Source: Parietaria judaica
Taxonomy: Eukaryota; Streptophyta; Magnoliopsida; Rosales; Urticaceae
NCBI GenBank assembly: GCA_954871525.1
Contig: OX940864.1
Span: forward strand, 19,710,001 to 19,774,000
Length of the DNA: 64,000 nucleotides
Direction: 5' to 3'
Part shown: positions 34,300-43,214 of the stretch, one piece after another
Position numbering within the stretch: position 1 is the stretch's first letter
Layout: each line of letters opens with the position of its first letter
Position numbers and translations under genes: made by a program
Notes under the pieces: generated by a model
The model's database searches: none
What the model was told of the DNA's origin: nothing
What the model saw: only the letters and a program-made list of their open reading frames with translations

Positions 34300-36310
34300 T
34301 TTATGCTCTTAGACTAATTATATATAACTAGAATTACGAAATTGTAACTGTAATTACAAAAATGTAACTCCAGTTATAGTAGTGTAACTCCAGTTACGTT
34401 GTGTAACTTATTTCAAATATAATTATAAGTGTAATCGCATATGTGAAACTACGGTTATGTGACTAAAATTATAATTGTAATTTATGTCACTATTGTAACT
34501 TATTTCAAATATAATTATAAGTGTAATCGCATATGTGAAACTACGGTTATGTGACTACAATTATAATTGTAATTTATGTCACTATTTTTCAAATATTGAA
34601 ATGAAATTCAGTTATGTAACTCCAATTATGTGTAATTAGTGCTATATAATTTTAGATCGAGACTCAATCAATATAATTATATATAACATAAGTGAAATTA
34701 TATATAACTAGAATTACAAAATTATAACTGTGATTACAAAAGTGTAACTACAGTTACAAAATTGTATTTCCAGTTACGTTGTGTAACTCTTATTTCAAAT
34801 ATAATTATAAGTGTAATTGCACATGTGAAATTACGGTTATGTATATAATTGTAGTTACGTAGTTTGTAATTTTATGTCACTATTTTCGCAAAATATTGAA
34901 TTGAAATTCAGTTATGTAACTCCAACTACATGTAATTACTGCTATATAATTTTAGATGGAGACCCAATCAATATAATTATATATAACATAAGTGTAACTA
35001 TATATAACTAGAATTACGAAATTGTAACTGTGATTACAAAAGTGTAACTCCAGTTAGAAAAGTGTAACTCTAGTTACAAAAGCGTAACTCCAGTTACGTT
35101 GTGTAACTCTTATTTCAAATATAATTATAGGTGTAATTAAATATGTGAAATTACAGTTATTTATATAATTGTAGATACGTAGTTTGTAATCGTATGTTAT
35201 TATTTTTCAAAAATATCGAATTGAAATTCAATTATGTAACTCCAATTACATGTAATTACTGATATATAATTTTAGATGGAGACTCAATCAATATAATTAT
35301 ATATAACATAAGTGTAATTATATATAACTAAAATTACAAAATTGTAACTATGATTACGAAAGTGTAACTCCAATTAAGTTGTGTAACTCTTATTTCAAAT
35401 ATAATTATAAGTGTAATTACATATATGAAATTACATTTATGTATGTAGTTGTAGTTACGAAGTTTATAATTGTGAGTCACTATTTTCGTAAAATATTGAA
35501 TTGAAATTTAGTTATGTAACTCCAATTACGTGTAATTACTGCTATATAATTTTAGATGGAGACCCAATCAATATAATTATATATAATATAAGTGCAATTA
35601 TATATAACTAGAATTACGAAATTGTAATTGCGATTACAAAAGTGTAACTTGGGTTACAAAAGTGTAACTGTAATTACAAAAGTGTAACTCCAATTACGTT
35701 GTATAACTCTTATTTCAAATATAATTATATATAATTACTGCTATATAATTTTAGATGGAGACCCAATCAATATAATTATATATAACATAAGTGTAATTAT
35801 ATATAACTAGAATTACGAAATTGTAACTGTGATTACAAAAGTGTAACTCCATTTACAAAAGTGTAACTCAAGTTACAAAAGTGTAACTCCAGTTACGTTG
35901 TGTAACTCTTATTTCAAATATAATTATAAGTGTAATTACATATATGAAATTACAGTTATGTATATAATTGTAGTTACGTTGTTTGTAATTGTATGTCACT
36001 ATTTTGATAAAATATTGAATTGAAATTCAGTTATGTAACTCCAATTACGTGTAATTACTGCTATATAATTTAATATGGAGACTCAATCAATATAATTATA
36101 TATAAGATTAGTGTAATTATATATAACTAGAGTTACGAAATTGTAACTGTGATTACAAAAGTGTAACTCTGGTTACAAAAGTGTAACTCTTATTTCAAAT
36201 ATATATGAGTGTAATTACATAAGTAAAATTATTGTTATATAAATGGATATATCATAAATGTAACTGTATATATCATAAATGTAAAGTCAGTTACATTATT
36301 CTAACTTGTG
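34300..36310. repeat. AT-rich satellite-like tandem array inside the Mutator-like element
   Basis: Units of about 190-325 bases repeat the order CAATCAATATAATTATATAT, AACTAGAATTACGAAATTGT, several GTGTAACTCCAGTTAC copies, TTATTTCAAATATAATTATA and TGAAATTCAGTTATGTAACT. The anchor TATATAATTTTAGAT falls near 34645, 34944, 35263, 35546, 35741 and, mutated, 36062. A shorter motif, (AAA)GTGTAACTCCAGTTAC, repeats within units and varies in number. No coding potential. Confidence 0.85.
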
Positions 36311-36339
36311 TTACAGTGTAAAAAATAATCATTGCTGTG

Positions 36340-37078
36340 GCCTTCGAAAATGTTAAATCCTCCTCACTTTCTTGCATGGATTCTAAAGTTAAATCCTTGG
36401 CCTTCTTTTCATATCTTCTTGATGCTTTGCTTCACACGATGGATTCAACTTGCTCTTCGTCATTAAACGCAGCTTTCAAATATTCCTTAACAATAATAAC
36501 ATTTGCTTCTGGGTGCTTGTTACTGGTTACTGTCCTCACACATGAGTGTGTTTTATTGTATGTTTTAATCTTCCATGATGTTGAACCTTCGTAGTCCAAT
36601 GAAGAATGCATTTTCCACGTAAAATCGGCATTCGAACATTTGATATCAAACCGAGATTTATCAGAGTGAGTAGTCTTAAATGAGAAGTTTCTTCTGATTG
36701 CAATCATGCTCATTGTGTATTGCAAATGCTTCTTCGATTTGAACATATAACCCTTTTTCACGTCATACGACTTTGGGAAATGCTCAACGGCTACATCGTC
36801 GACAAATGCGTTGGAAGAACTACCATTTAGATCTTCACTTGTGAATGAATAAGATTCGGACCTGCCGAATTGCCCTGTAATAATTTAATTTTCAAAGTTA
36901 TTATATTAATATCATCTTTGAAATAATGTAACTACACTACTATAGTTACATAAGTGTAAACTATAGTTACAAAAGTGTAACTACAATTATACTATTATCA
37001 TAATTTAAAGGTTGGAATACTTTGGTTGGCTGAATTTTGAGAATGTGTTGATCTCGTTGTTCCATCCGAAGCCGACAT
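36340..37078 (-). pseudogene. mudrA-like transposase, N-terminal fragment with DNA-binding domain
   Basis: An exon from the ATG at 37078 to 37021 and one from 36874 to a TGA at 36432 join in frame through a GT-AG intron, giving about 166 residues. The second exon shows the Mutator transposase DNA-binding signature: KKGYMFKSKKHLQYTMSMIA, RRNFSFKTTHSDKSRFDIKC, then the C..(N)ADFTW pattern and EGSTSWKIKTYNKTHSC. Similarity continues past the TGA (SKASRRYEKKAKDLTLES) to about 36340, so the stop interrupts a longer ancestral protein. The MULE catalytic DDE domain and the SWIM zinc finger are absent. This is probably the host element's own truncated transposase. Confidence 0.75.
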
Positions 37079-37139
37079 TTATTAATGTTAAGGTGGAAGC
37101 CGATCTTCAGGAGGTGCTTAGAGGCTTGAATCACTCTGT

Positions 37140-38110
37140 GCAAATGTGAGACAAGACAAAGATGAGATCAATTTAACAAGCATTGATATCACCAATTCCG
37201 AATGTGCAAATGTGCCGACATATATGAAGAAACAAAATTCAAAAATCAGCAACAAAATTCAAACATGTATTTTGATTTGCTATCATTCTGTCCGGAAAAA
37301 CAAAAATCCCCAGGCAGTCAGCCAACATCATTTGAACATTGCCAAAATCACTCCACAAATGGCTAAAATTTTGCCCGAAACCTTATTCGAGTCCGAAATT
37401 CAAGCTTTCCTGGTAAAAGTTATCGAATTCGGTTCCGTTCTATGGACTGGAAAACCAGGACCTAGTTTCCAAATTAAGACCGAAACCTTGGTCGAAAGCT
37501 CGAATTCCAACGAGGAACAAAGCATTGGTAGTTTCTATGATCAATCCATATCTCATCACCCCGAGTAACATGAAAAACAGAGTATAGACCATTTTATAGT
37601 GCTGATTGAAAATCTAGTTGAACACTAGAAAATGAGCGTAACAAAAACAAATAAAAAACTCAGAAATTCTGAAACTAATTTGTTTAATGCAATATGAATA
37701 GGAATTCAACACAGATATAGAGTTCGATGAGTCTCACTAACCTTGAGGATCTTCGGGTATCAAGCTAAGGATGGAGAAGAAACAGCGATCGTCAACGAAG
37801 CTACAAATTTGGCAAAATGGAATTTCAAAATTACAAGAAGTTTCAAATCGATCGCACAAGCTTCAAAGAATTCTGAATTGACGAACCTGAGTTGTATTGA
37901 ATCAAATGCACGTCCAGAAACTGGAGATAAAACAGTCGAGCAAGGAGATCAAGCTTTGGAGATAGAAATCGAAATTGAAATTGCCCCTGCAGATCGGACG
38001 CCGGCGAAACTCCCGCCGACGTTATTCGAGGAGGAGAACGGTGGCTCGTCGTCGAACAACACGGTGTCAGAGAAGGGGAGCGAGCTCGTGGGATGAACTT
38101 GGTTGAACAA
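37140..38110. other. Unidentified insert in the right part of the Mutator-like element
   Basis: Plus-strand frames at 37146-37568 (140 codons) and 37743-38096 (117 codons) are open but resemble no family I know. The second ends with an acidic EIEIEIEI run followed by PADRTPAKLPPTLFEEENGG. On the minus strand the same part would read as a Ser/Pro-rich leader. It may be the 5' end of another captured host gene, or the promoter region of the mudrA-like gene, which starts at 37078 and reads away from here. Confidence 0.35.
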
Positions 38111-38274
38111 CAATGGAGGAAGAAGAGTCGAACGTGAATGAGACGATGAAGACGAGGGGTATATTTGTACATTAAAGGCCAAATGGGTACATTTTTAATT
38201 TTATCAAAGCTTTCGAGTATTTTTAAAAAGGTTTAACCTTAAATGGGTATTTTGCTAATAAGCCCATTATTTTA

Positions 38275-39550
38275 TTTCACTATTTAACTAATGTGTAATT
38301 TATTATTGTAAAATTTTTATCAATTTGAAAATATGTCTTATCAAATTTGGCCACATTCTTCTATTTTTATATGTCCACTTTTTTTTTTTAAGATGATTTT
38401 GTGATTACCAATTAATATTTGACGTTTTCTAATATTATTATTATTATATATATATATATATATATATGTACTTTTTTCTAATAATAAAAAAGTTTTGAAT
38501 ATGTACAATGTCGGGTAACTGGTTGATAAGAATTAAAAAGTAAAATTTCATAACAATTTAAATAAAAAATAAATACGACATATTTTATTCACCTTATATA
38601 TTTATGATTATATTTATGCCATCTCGCGGAGTGCAGTGTCGGTCCACCTAGTTAGACAAACAAAAATTATGATTGTGCAAATAAATCAAAAGAAGAAATG
38701 TAGAAGAAAAAAAATTCATCTTCTAGTGGTATCAAGTGGGCCGGCCCAACCCACAACCCGTTAAGCCAACAAATTAAACGGGACGGGCTTGACCCGTCCT
38801 GATCAATGTGCGGGGTTGGGCGGGTTTCAGAAGAGACATCAAGAACCACCCCGGCCATGAACCCCAACTTAGAATGTCATGGTCTTATCAATCAAGTAGT
38901 GAATTTTGAATTTGACTAATGAAATTAAAATTGTTTAATGGTAGAATTAAAGAACTATATATAATCTATAAAAATAAAGTAATAAAAATTATCTAATATA
39001 AAGATAATTTTTAAATTTTGTTACAATAAAAAATATTTACAGTAATTTTTTTATTTTTCATTAGTATTAATTTTATAACTTAATTTTTTTATCATCTTTA
39101 TCATCTAAACTTATGGTTACGTGGAATTTTTAATGAGGCGGGTTTATGTGGGCTTCGGGCGGACCTAAAAATACATAAGCCAGCTTGACTATTTCGACAG
39201 GGGTGGGACTAGCCCGGCCTACAAAATGTCGGGGCGGGATAAATTAACCTGCTTTTTTTTTACAAGTTGGGATAGATCGGCCTTGATCGGCCCGGCCCAT
39301 ACGACACCTCTATCCAATAAACCAAATAAAATGGTATATTAGAATTATTTACATGTTAAATATGGAAAATATTAATTTATTTTCGTTTTCTTACCTGTCT
39401 GTCACACACAACACACGTATGCATAAAGAATCAGATTATATATATATATATATATATATAAATTTATAATAAATAAAATAGTCAAAATAAAAAGTGTGAA
39501 GTGGTTACTAGCTAGTAACTACCATATATCTCTTGACCTCTTTCTTCATC
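38275..39550. other. Spacer between the Mutator-like element and the small membrane protein gene
   Basis: Contains (TA)n tracts (about 38447-38467 and 39438-39460) and a GC-rich-ended repeat at about 38724-39312. No gene. Confidence 0.55.
38724..39312. mobile_element. hAT-like MITE with GGGCCGGCCC-rich ends
   Basis: The left end TAGTGGTATCAAGTGGGCCGG and the inverse of the right end TAGAGGTGTCGTATGGGCCGG match at most positions. Such CCCGGCCC-rich termini with an AT-rich middle are common in plant hAT MITEs. Flanking octamers do not match, so the borders are approximate. Confidence 0.5.
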
Positions 39551-39628
39551 ATTCGCTCATATCAAATCGCCGATCCAAAGATTCGTCTGAAACCCTAAAT
39601 TCCTTCTTCTTCCTCAATCTCCAACCAG

Positions 39629-39924
39629 GTTTGTCTGCGTTCTCTTCCGTCGATCGATTTGAGCTTGCGATTTCTGGTTTGATTGAGGCATGATGTACCG
39701 CCATAACTCTCAGATTGAATCGTGTGTTTCTTCAATGGCGATTCGTAACTTGCTAGAATCCGAGTTATAATGATATTTAATTAATAATATTCGTTAATCA
39801 GAATTATAATTTATCAGTCTTAATTACATCCACGAAGAGCATTAACTCCGTTCAGCTCAGAATTCAAATCAAAACAACCGTTTCAGTCTCAACAAATTCT
39901 CATTCTGTGCCTCTCTGTGTGTAG
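39629..39924 (+). other. 5' UTR intron of the small membrane protein gene
   Basis: The sequence CAACCAG|GTTTGTCTGC (donor at 39629) and TGTGTGTAG|AGTGATCG (acceptor at 39924) brackets a 296-base intron, T-rich inside, 11 bases before the start codon. It implies transcription from a promoter near 39450-39550. Confidence 0.55.
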
Positions 39925-39935
39925 AGTGATCGAAG

Positions 39936-40130
39936 ATGTGTTGCGGAGGGAGGATATGCATGATGTGCACGTGCGTCATTCTGCTCGTGATTCTCGTCGG
40001 CCTCCTCTTCGGCTTCGGAGTCTTCAAGAACGGCTTCCACAAGATCAAAGACACCGTCGACCTCTGCGATTCGTGCGCCTCGGGAAGGCCCTTCTTCACT
40101 TACCCTGCTGCTGCCTCTCCACCTTCCTAG
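39936..40130 (+). CDS. Small Cys-rich single-pass membrane protein, 64 aa
   Basis: A 64-residue protein: a cysteine-rich start (MCCGGRICMMCTC, five Cys in 13 residues), one hydrophobic helix (about residues 14-29, VILLVILVGLLFGFGV), a short charged stretch (FKNGFHKIKD), and a C-terminal DLCDSC followed by Pro/Ala. Similar tiny proteins annotated only as uncharacterised membrane proteins occur across angiosperms, as I remember them; no function is known to me. The N-terminal cysteines are plausible S-acylation sites. The start follows an apparent 5' UTR intron, and the frame has high GC and plant-like codons compared with its flanks, which supports a real gene. No lesion was seen. Confidence 0.75.
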   Translation: MCCGGRICMMCTCVILLVILVGLLFGFGVFKNGFHKIKDTVDLCDSCASGRPFFTYPAAASPPS

Positions 40131-40439
40131 AGATTTCGATTTTTATTCGCTGAATATATTCGTGTTTTCTTTCGCCATGTACATCTGTTTCTGCGATTTT
40201 TTTGCGTAATGAGCGTTTTCGCGCAATTTTACGTTATGTAATTCAGTCTTTTCCAAAGCTATCGAATATCTAAGTCATTATCAGAGATCTAAATCGCGCC
40301 TATGTTTAAACAATTGGTTATAAACAAGATTGGTACAAAAATGGTTATTTACTGTTCACTGTAATTGTGTGTGTATATAAATAAAAAAAAAGTGGCATAA
40401 CTGATTTGATTATACCAATTATTACCAATTATAGACTGT

Positions 40440-42780
40440 CCTAGGAATATCCGGTCGGCGATTATCCGGCTTTGGTCGATCTATTGAGCTGATCGGAATC
40501 GGAATGCTGAAAAGCAGCATCCAAAGCCTGCATCGAAGCGAGATAGTTTTCACGATTATGTTTTCTCGTTACAGTCATGAAATCAATACGAAAAGGATAA
40601 GAGAGGCGTTGACCTGATGCATTGGTCTGACTATGAGCGAAACCTGATGCCGGGAATCCGACTGCACCGACTCCTTTATCTCCTGTATCCATAACCCCAA
40701 ATACACATTCTTAGAAAAAATAAAAAAATAGAAAAGTGGCAACGATGTAGTCTATGTACCTCAAGCTGTCGGTATATCTGCGGCATGGCGACCTTTAATC
40801 TGCTAACCTGCGCGTTACCAGGCGGTTGACTTCCATTGGATTTAGAATTACCAAATAAGAATCCTACGGCGACCTTTGTGTGAAGATATGTCGTTGTGAT
40901 TGGATACGAAGACCCGAAATGTCTTAGTGATTCTTGAATGGACACCGTAACAAAAGTCAAAAGCATTTGAATGTAGAGCTCACTTGTTATACTTGGTCAA
41001 CTCTTACGTTATAAGAAAGCTGATGCTTGACTTACGTGCAGAAGTTCATCCCTTGTTGTGCTCCGGAAAGTTGGTATTGTGTGCTTGAGATGTTTTAGGT
41101 GAATCCATTAAGAGCCTGAACCATAGACACAAAGTTGTCTTGCGTTTCAAGGCATAACAAAGCGTAAATCTGAATAATTTTACGACGTACCATCAAAGCA
41201 ACTTCAGGCTTTAGTATAAGGTTACTCAATCCCGAAGCCTTGACTTGGGATATGGAATCCCTTAGGGAGCCATGTGCTTCGTCAATGCTGACACTGCATT
41301 TCGTTCGTTGCGTACTATTTCGTGTGTCGTCCAAAGTTTTGAGCGCATTAGCTTGTTGTGCGTCGAAGTAGTCTCGAGGCTCCTAGTTTCAAAGAACACC
41401 ATCAGAAACGAGATGTATATATCCTTAATTATAGCATATAATAATGCCAACCTTAATGCAAAGTGGATCAAAAGGGTGTTCATGAGGTCTTCAAGGTCCT
41501 CTATATTGATCATACGGATTCCTCGTATGATCATATATCCTATTGTCTGTCTTGTCTGCATCAGAAAGTGGTAAGAGTACATAAAACCTGGTTTTTAGGG
41601 GTAAAAAGGTCAAATATTGCGTCACAACGGAAAAAATCATGCCATGCTAACCTTGCCTTGCCCGTACAAGTGCTTCAGCAACCGTTCCAGGATCTTCTAA
41701 GTCTATATCTGCACCCATTTATGAAAGTACTACGTAATCGGCCTAATTACGAATCATCTACATTTAAGAAAGAAGTAAGAGAAAGAAGTTTCCAAAGAAG
41801 CTTTTGAAGAGGATCCGTCTAGTCTTACCTTATGTTCTTCCTGCAAGAACAACCGGACCTTGTCGATTAAGATCTTGTGATAAAGTCGGCTTGTAATATG
41901 CTCAGGCAGCGATGATTCACTGAATTCCTTAGTACCATCGCGCCGGATCCCATGGTCCTAGTTTTAATAATCGCACACTTTAAAACGAATTAAAACTTAA
42001 CATGAATTAGAAAATTTGGGTCACCTTCCTACGCGCTTCTCTGGCTAATATGTCTGTCATTCTTCAAGAAAATGGCAAGTTCTTCATCTTCACCAGCCTC
42101 TGCTGCGACCGTGACAGCATTCTTTGTACTGTGGAGGTATTCGGCTCGAAAGCATTTTGTCCCGAAATCCTTTTCGTTCATCTAATACTAAAAAACTTAA
42201 AGATTAACAAAGGCTCTTTGAAGAGAATGTTAGATAATTGATGATATTATCTCAATCCCTCGCCTTAAATAAAATAACTAACAATGAGGGAAATCATAAA
42301 CGGTAAGAACGGCCGAAACTGTTTCCGTATATGCCTTAAATTTAGAAGAGCATTTGATAGAAACCTTAACACTTTGTTACCTAGCTATCATCTTGTTACA
42401 TAATTCATTCAATGCTGCATTTCGTTGTTCATCGAGAGATGTAATCGCCGGCTTTTCAGGAGCAACTTTCGCAGCCGAAGCAGACCTTGCAAGAGAATTG
42501 CCTATGCCAGACAGAGATTTCAGATAACCCGTAAATGAAAACTAAGAACCGACGACGATACATTGCGAATTCTCGGCATACATGAAGGTCAGCGAAGCTT
42601 AACCACCACCCTGCATTGATAGTTACCGCATCAAACTTGAACAATTAATTCCGCTAAAAATCTATACACCTAACTATGTCTGAAGATGAGAAAGATTGCA
42701 AAAGAAAAGAGACCTGATCATGAGGAAGATGAAAGCCAAGGTGGTTTACTCGATCCCTCCTTAACAATGGCGATGACAAG
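40440..42780 (-). pseudogene. Unrecognised multi-exon gene, probably decayed
   Basis: Several minus-strand segments look like exons with GT-AG edges: about 42500-42381 (NSLARSASAAKVAPEKPAI), 41957-41832 (GTKEFSESSLPEHITSRLYH), 41710-41655 (DIDLEDPGTVAEALVRARQ), 41560-41456 (INIEDLEDLMNTLLIHFALR), 41385-41098 (DYFDAQQANALKTLDDTRNS to LNGFT-stop) and about 40925-40620 (YLHTKVAVGFLFGNSKSNGS). They do not join into one open frame: the block near 42185-42030 is closed by stops in every frame, and a stop follows LNGFT at 41098. I do not recognise the family. A CT-rich leader and paired TGGGCCC motifs upstream suggest that it once was, or still is, a transcribed gene. An intact gene with mis-placed exons is the alternative. 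Confidence 0.4.
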
Positions 42781-42888
42781 AAATTAGAAAGACAATAAGA
42801 AGCTTGTTGTAACACTGAAAATGGATCAAGAGAGAGAGTGCCTTAATCATCAACTGACGCATTGTGATGAGAGAGAGATGCCGAATTG

Positions 42889-42915
42889 ATGGGCCCTGAA
42901 GTTGGGTCGGGCCCA
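42889..42915. promoter_or_regulatory. Paired Site II-like elements between divergent genes
   Basis: TGGGCCC (42890-42896) and GGGCCCA (42909-42915) form an inverted pair. TGGGCY (Site II) elements are bound by TCP factors and are typical of promoters of growth and housekeeping genes. They lie about 300 bases before UXS1 and just upstream of the minus-strand gene, so either could use them. Confidence 0.5.
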
Positions 42916-43214
42916 GATTGTTCGTCTGTGCTCACCCCTAGCGCATGCTCATCAGAGAATTGCCTTAATTCAATCCAACGGTGTAGATTCGTCAACGGAG
43001 TAAGGTGAAGAAAATAAAAAATAATCTCCCATGTGGTTGTTTGAGTTTGACTTTGTGCTTACGGAAATCGATGTCCCTTTGCCATCACTGCAATTCTAAT
43101 CTCCATTGGCATTGAAGCTTGGCTATGGCGGAACTGACGCTCTGAGTGAGGTCTACTTTCCTTCATTTCGTTTCGCTCGCTGCTCACTGCTTTGATCGGA
43201 TTCGGACCGAAGCG

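Larger units (their letters stand above)
32679..38265. mobile_element. Composite Mutator-like element (Pack-MULE-like), 5,587 bp, carrying an RPS3 gene copy
   Basis: The left end GGGATTATTAGTAAAATA and the inverse of the right end GGGCTTATTAGCAAAATA start TIRs that stay alignable for about 115 bases, with shared words ATACCC, GGTTAAA, GTACCCATTT or ATACCCATTT, and ATACCCCT. A perfect 9-bp direct repeat, ATTATTTTA, flanks it (32670-32678 and 38266-38274), the Mutator hallmark. Contents, left to right: a duplicated RPS3 gene copy with introns, about 2 kb of GTGTAACTCC-type tandem repeats, a mudrA-like N-terminal coding fragment on the minus strand, and about 1 kb of unidentified sequence. It is both a gene-capture element and a remnant of a transposase-coding one. 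Confidence 0.85.

Noticed and set aside
34300..36310. Possible CRISPR-like array because of regular repeats
   Set aside because: Repeats are diverged, AT-rich and contiguous, in a plant nuclear context; there are no unique spacers of constant length.
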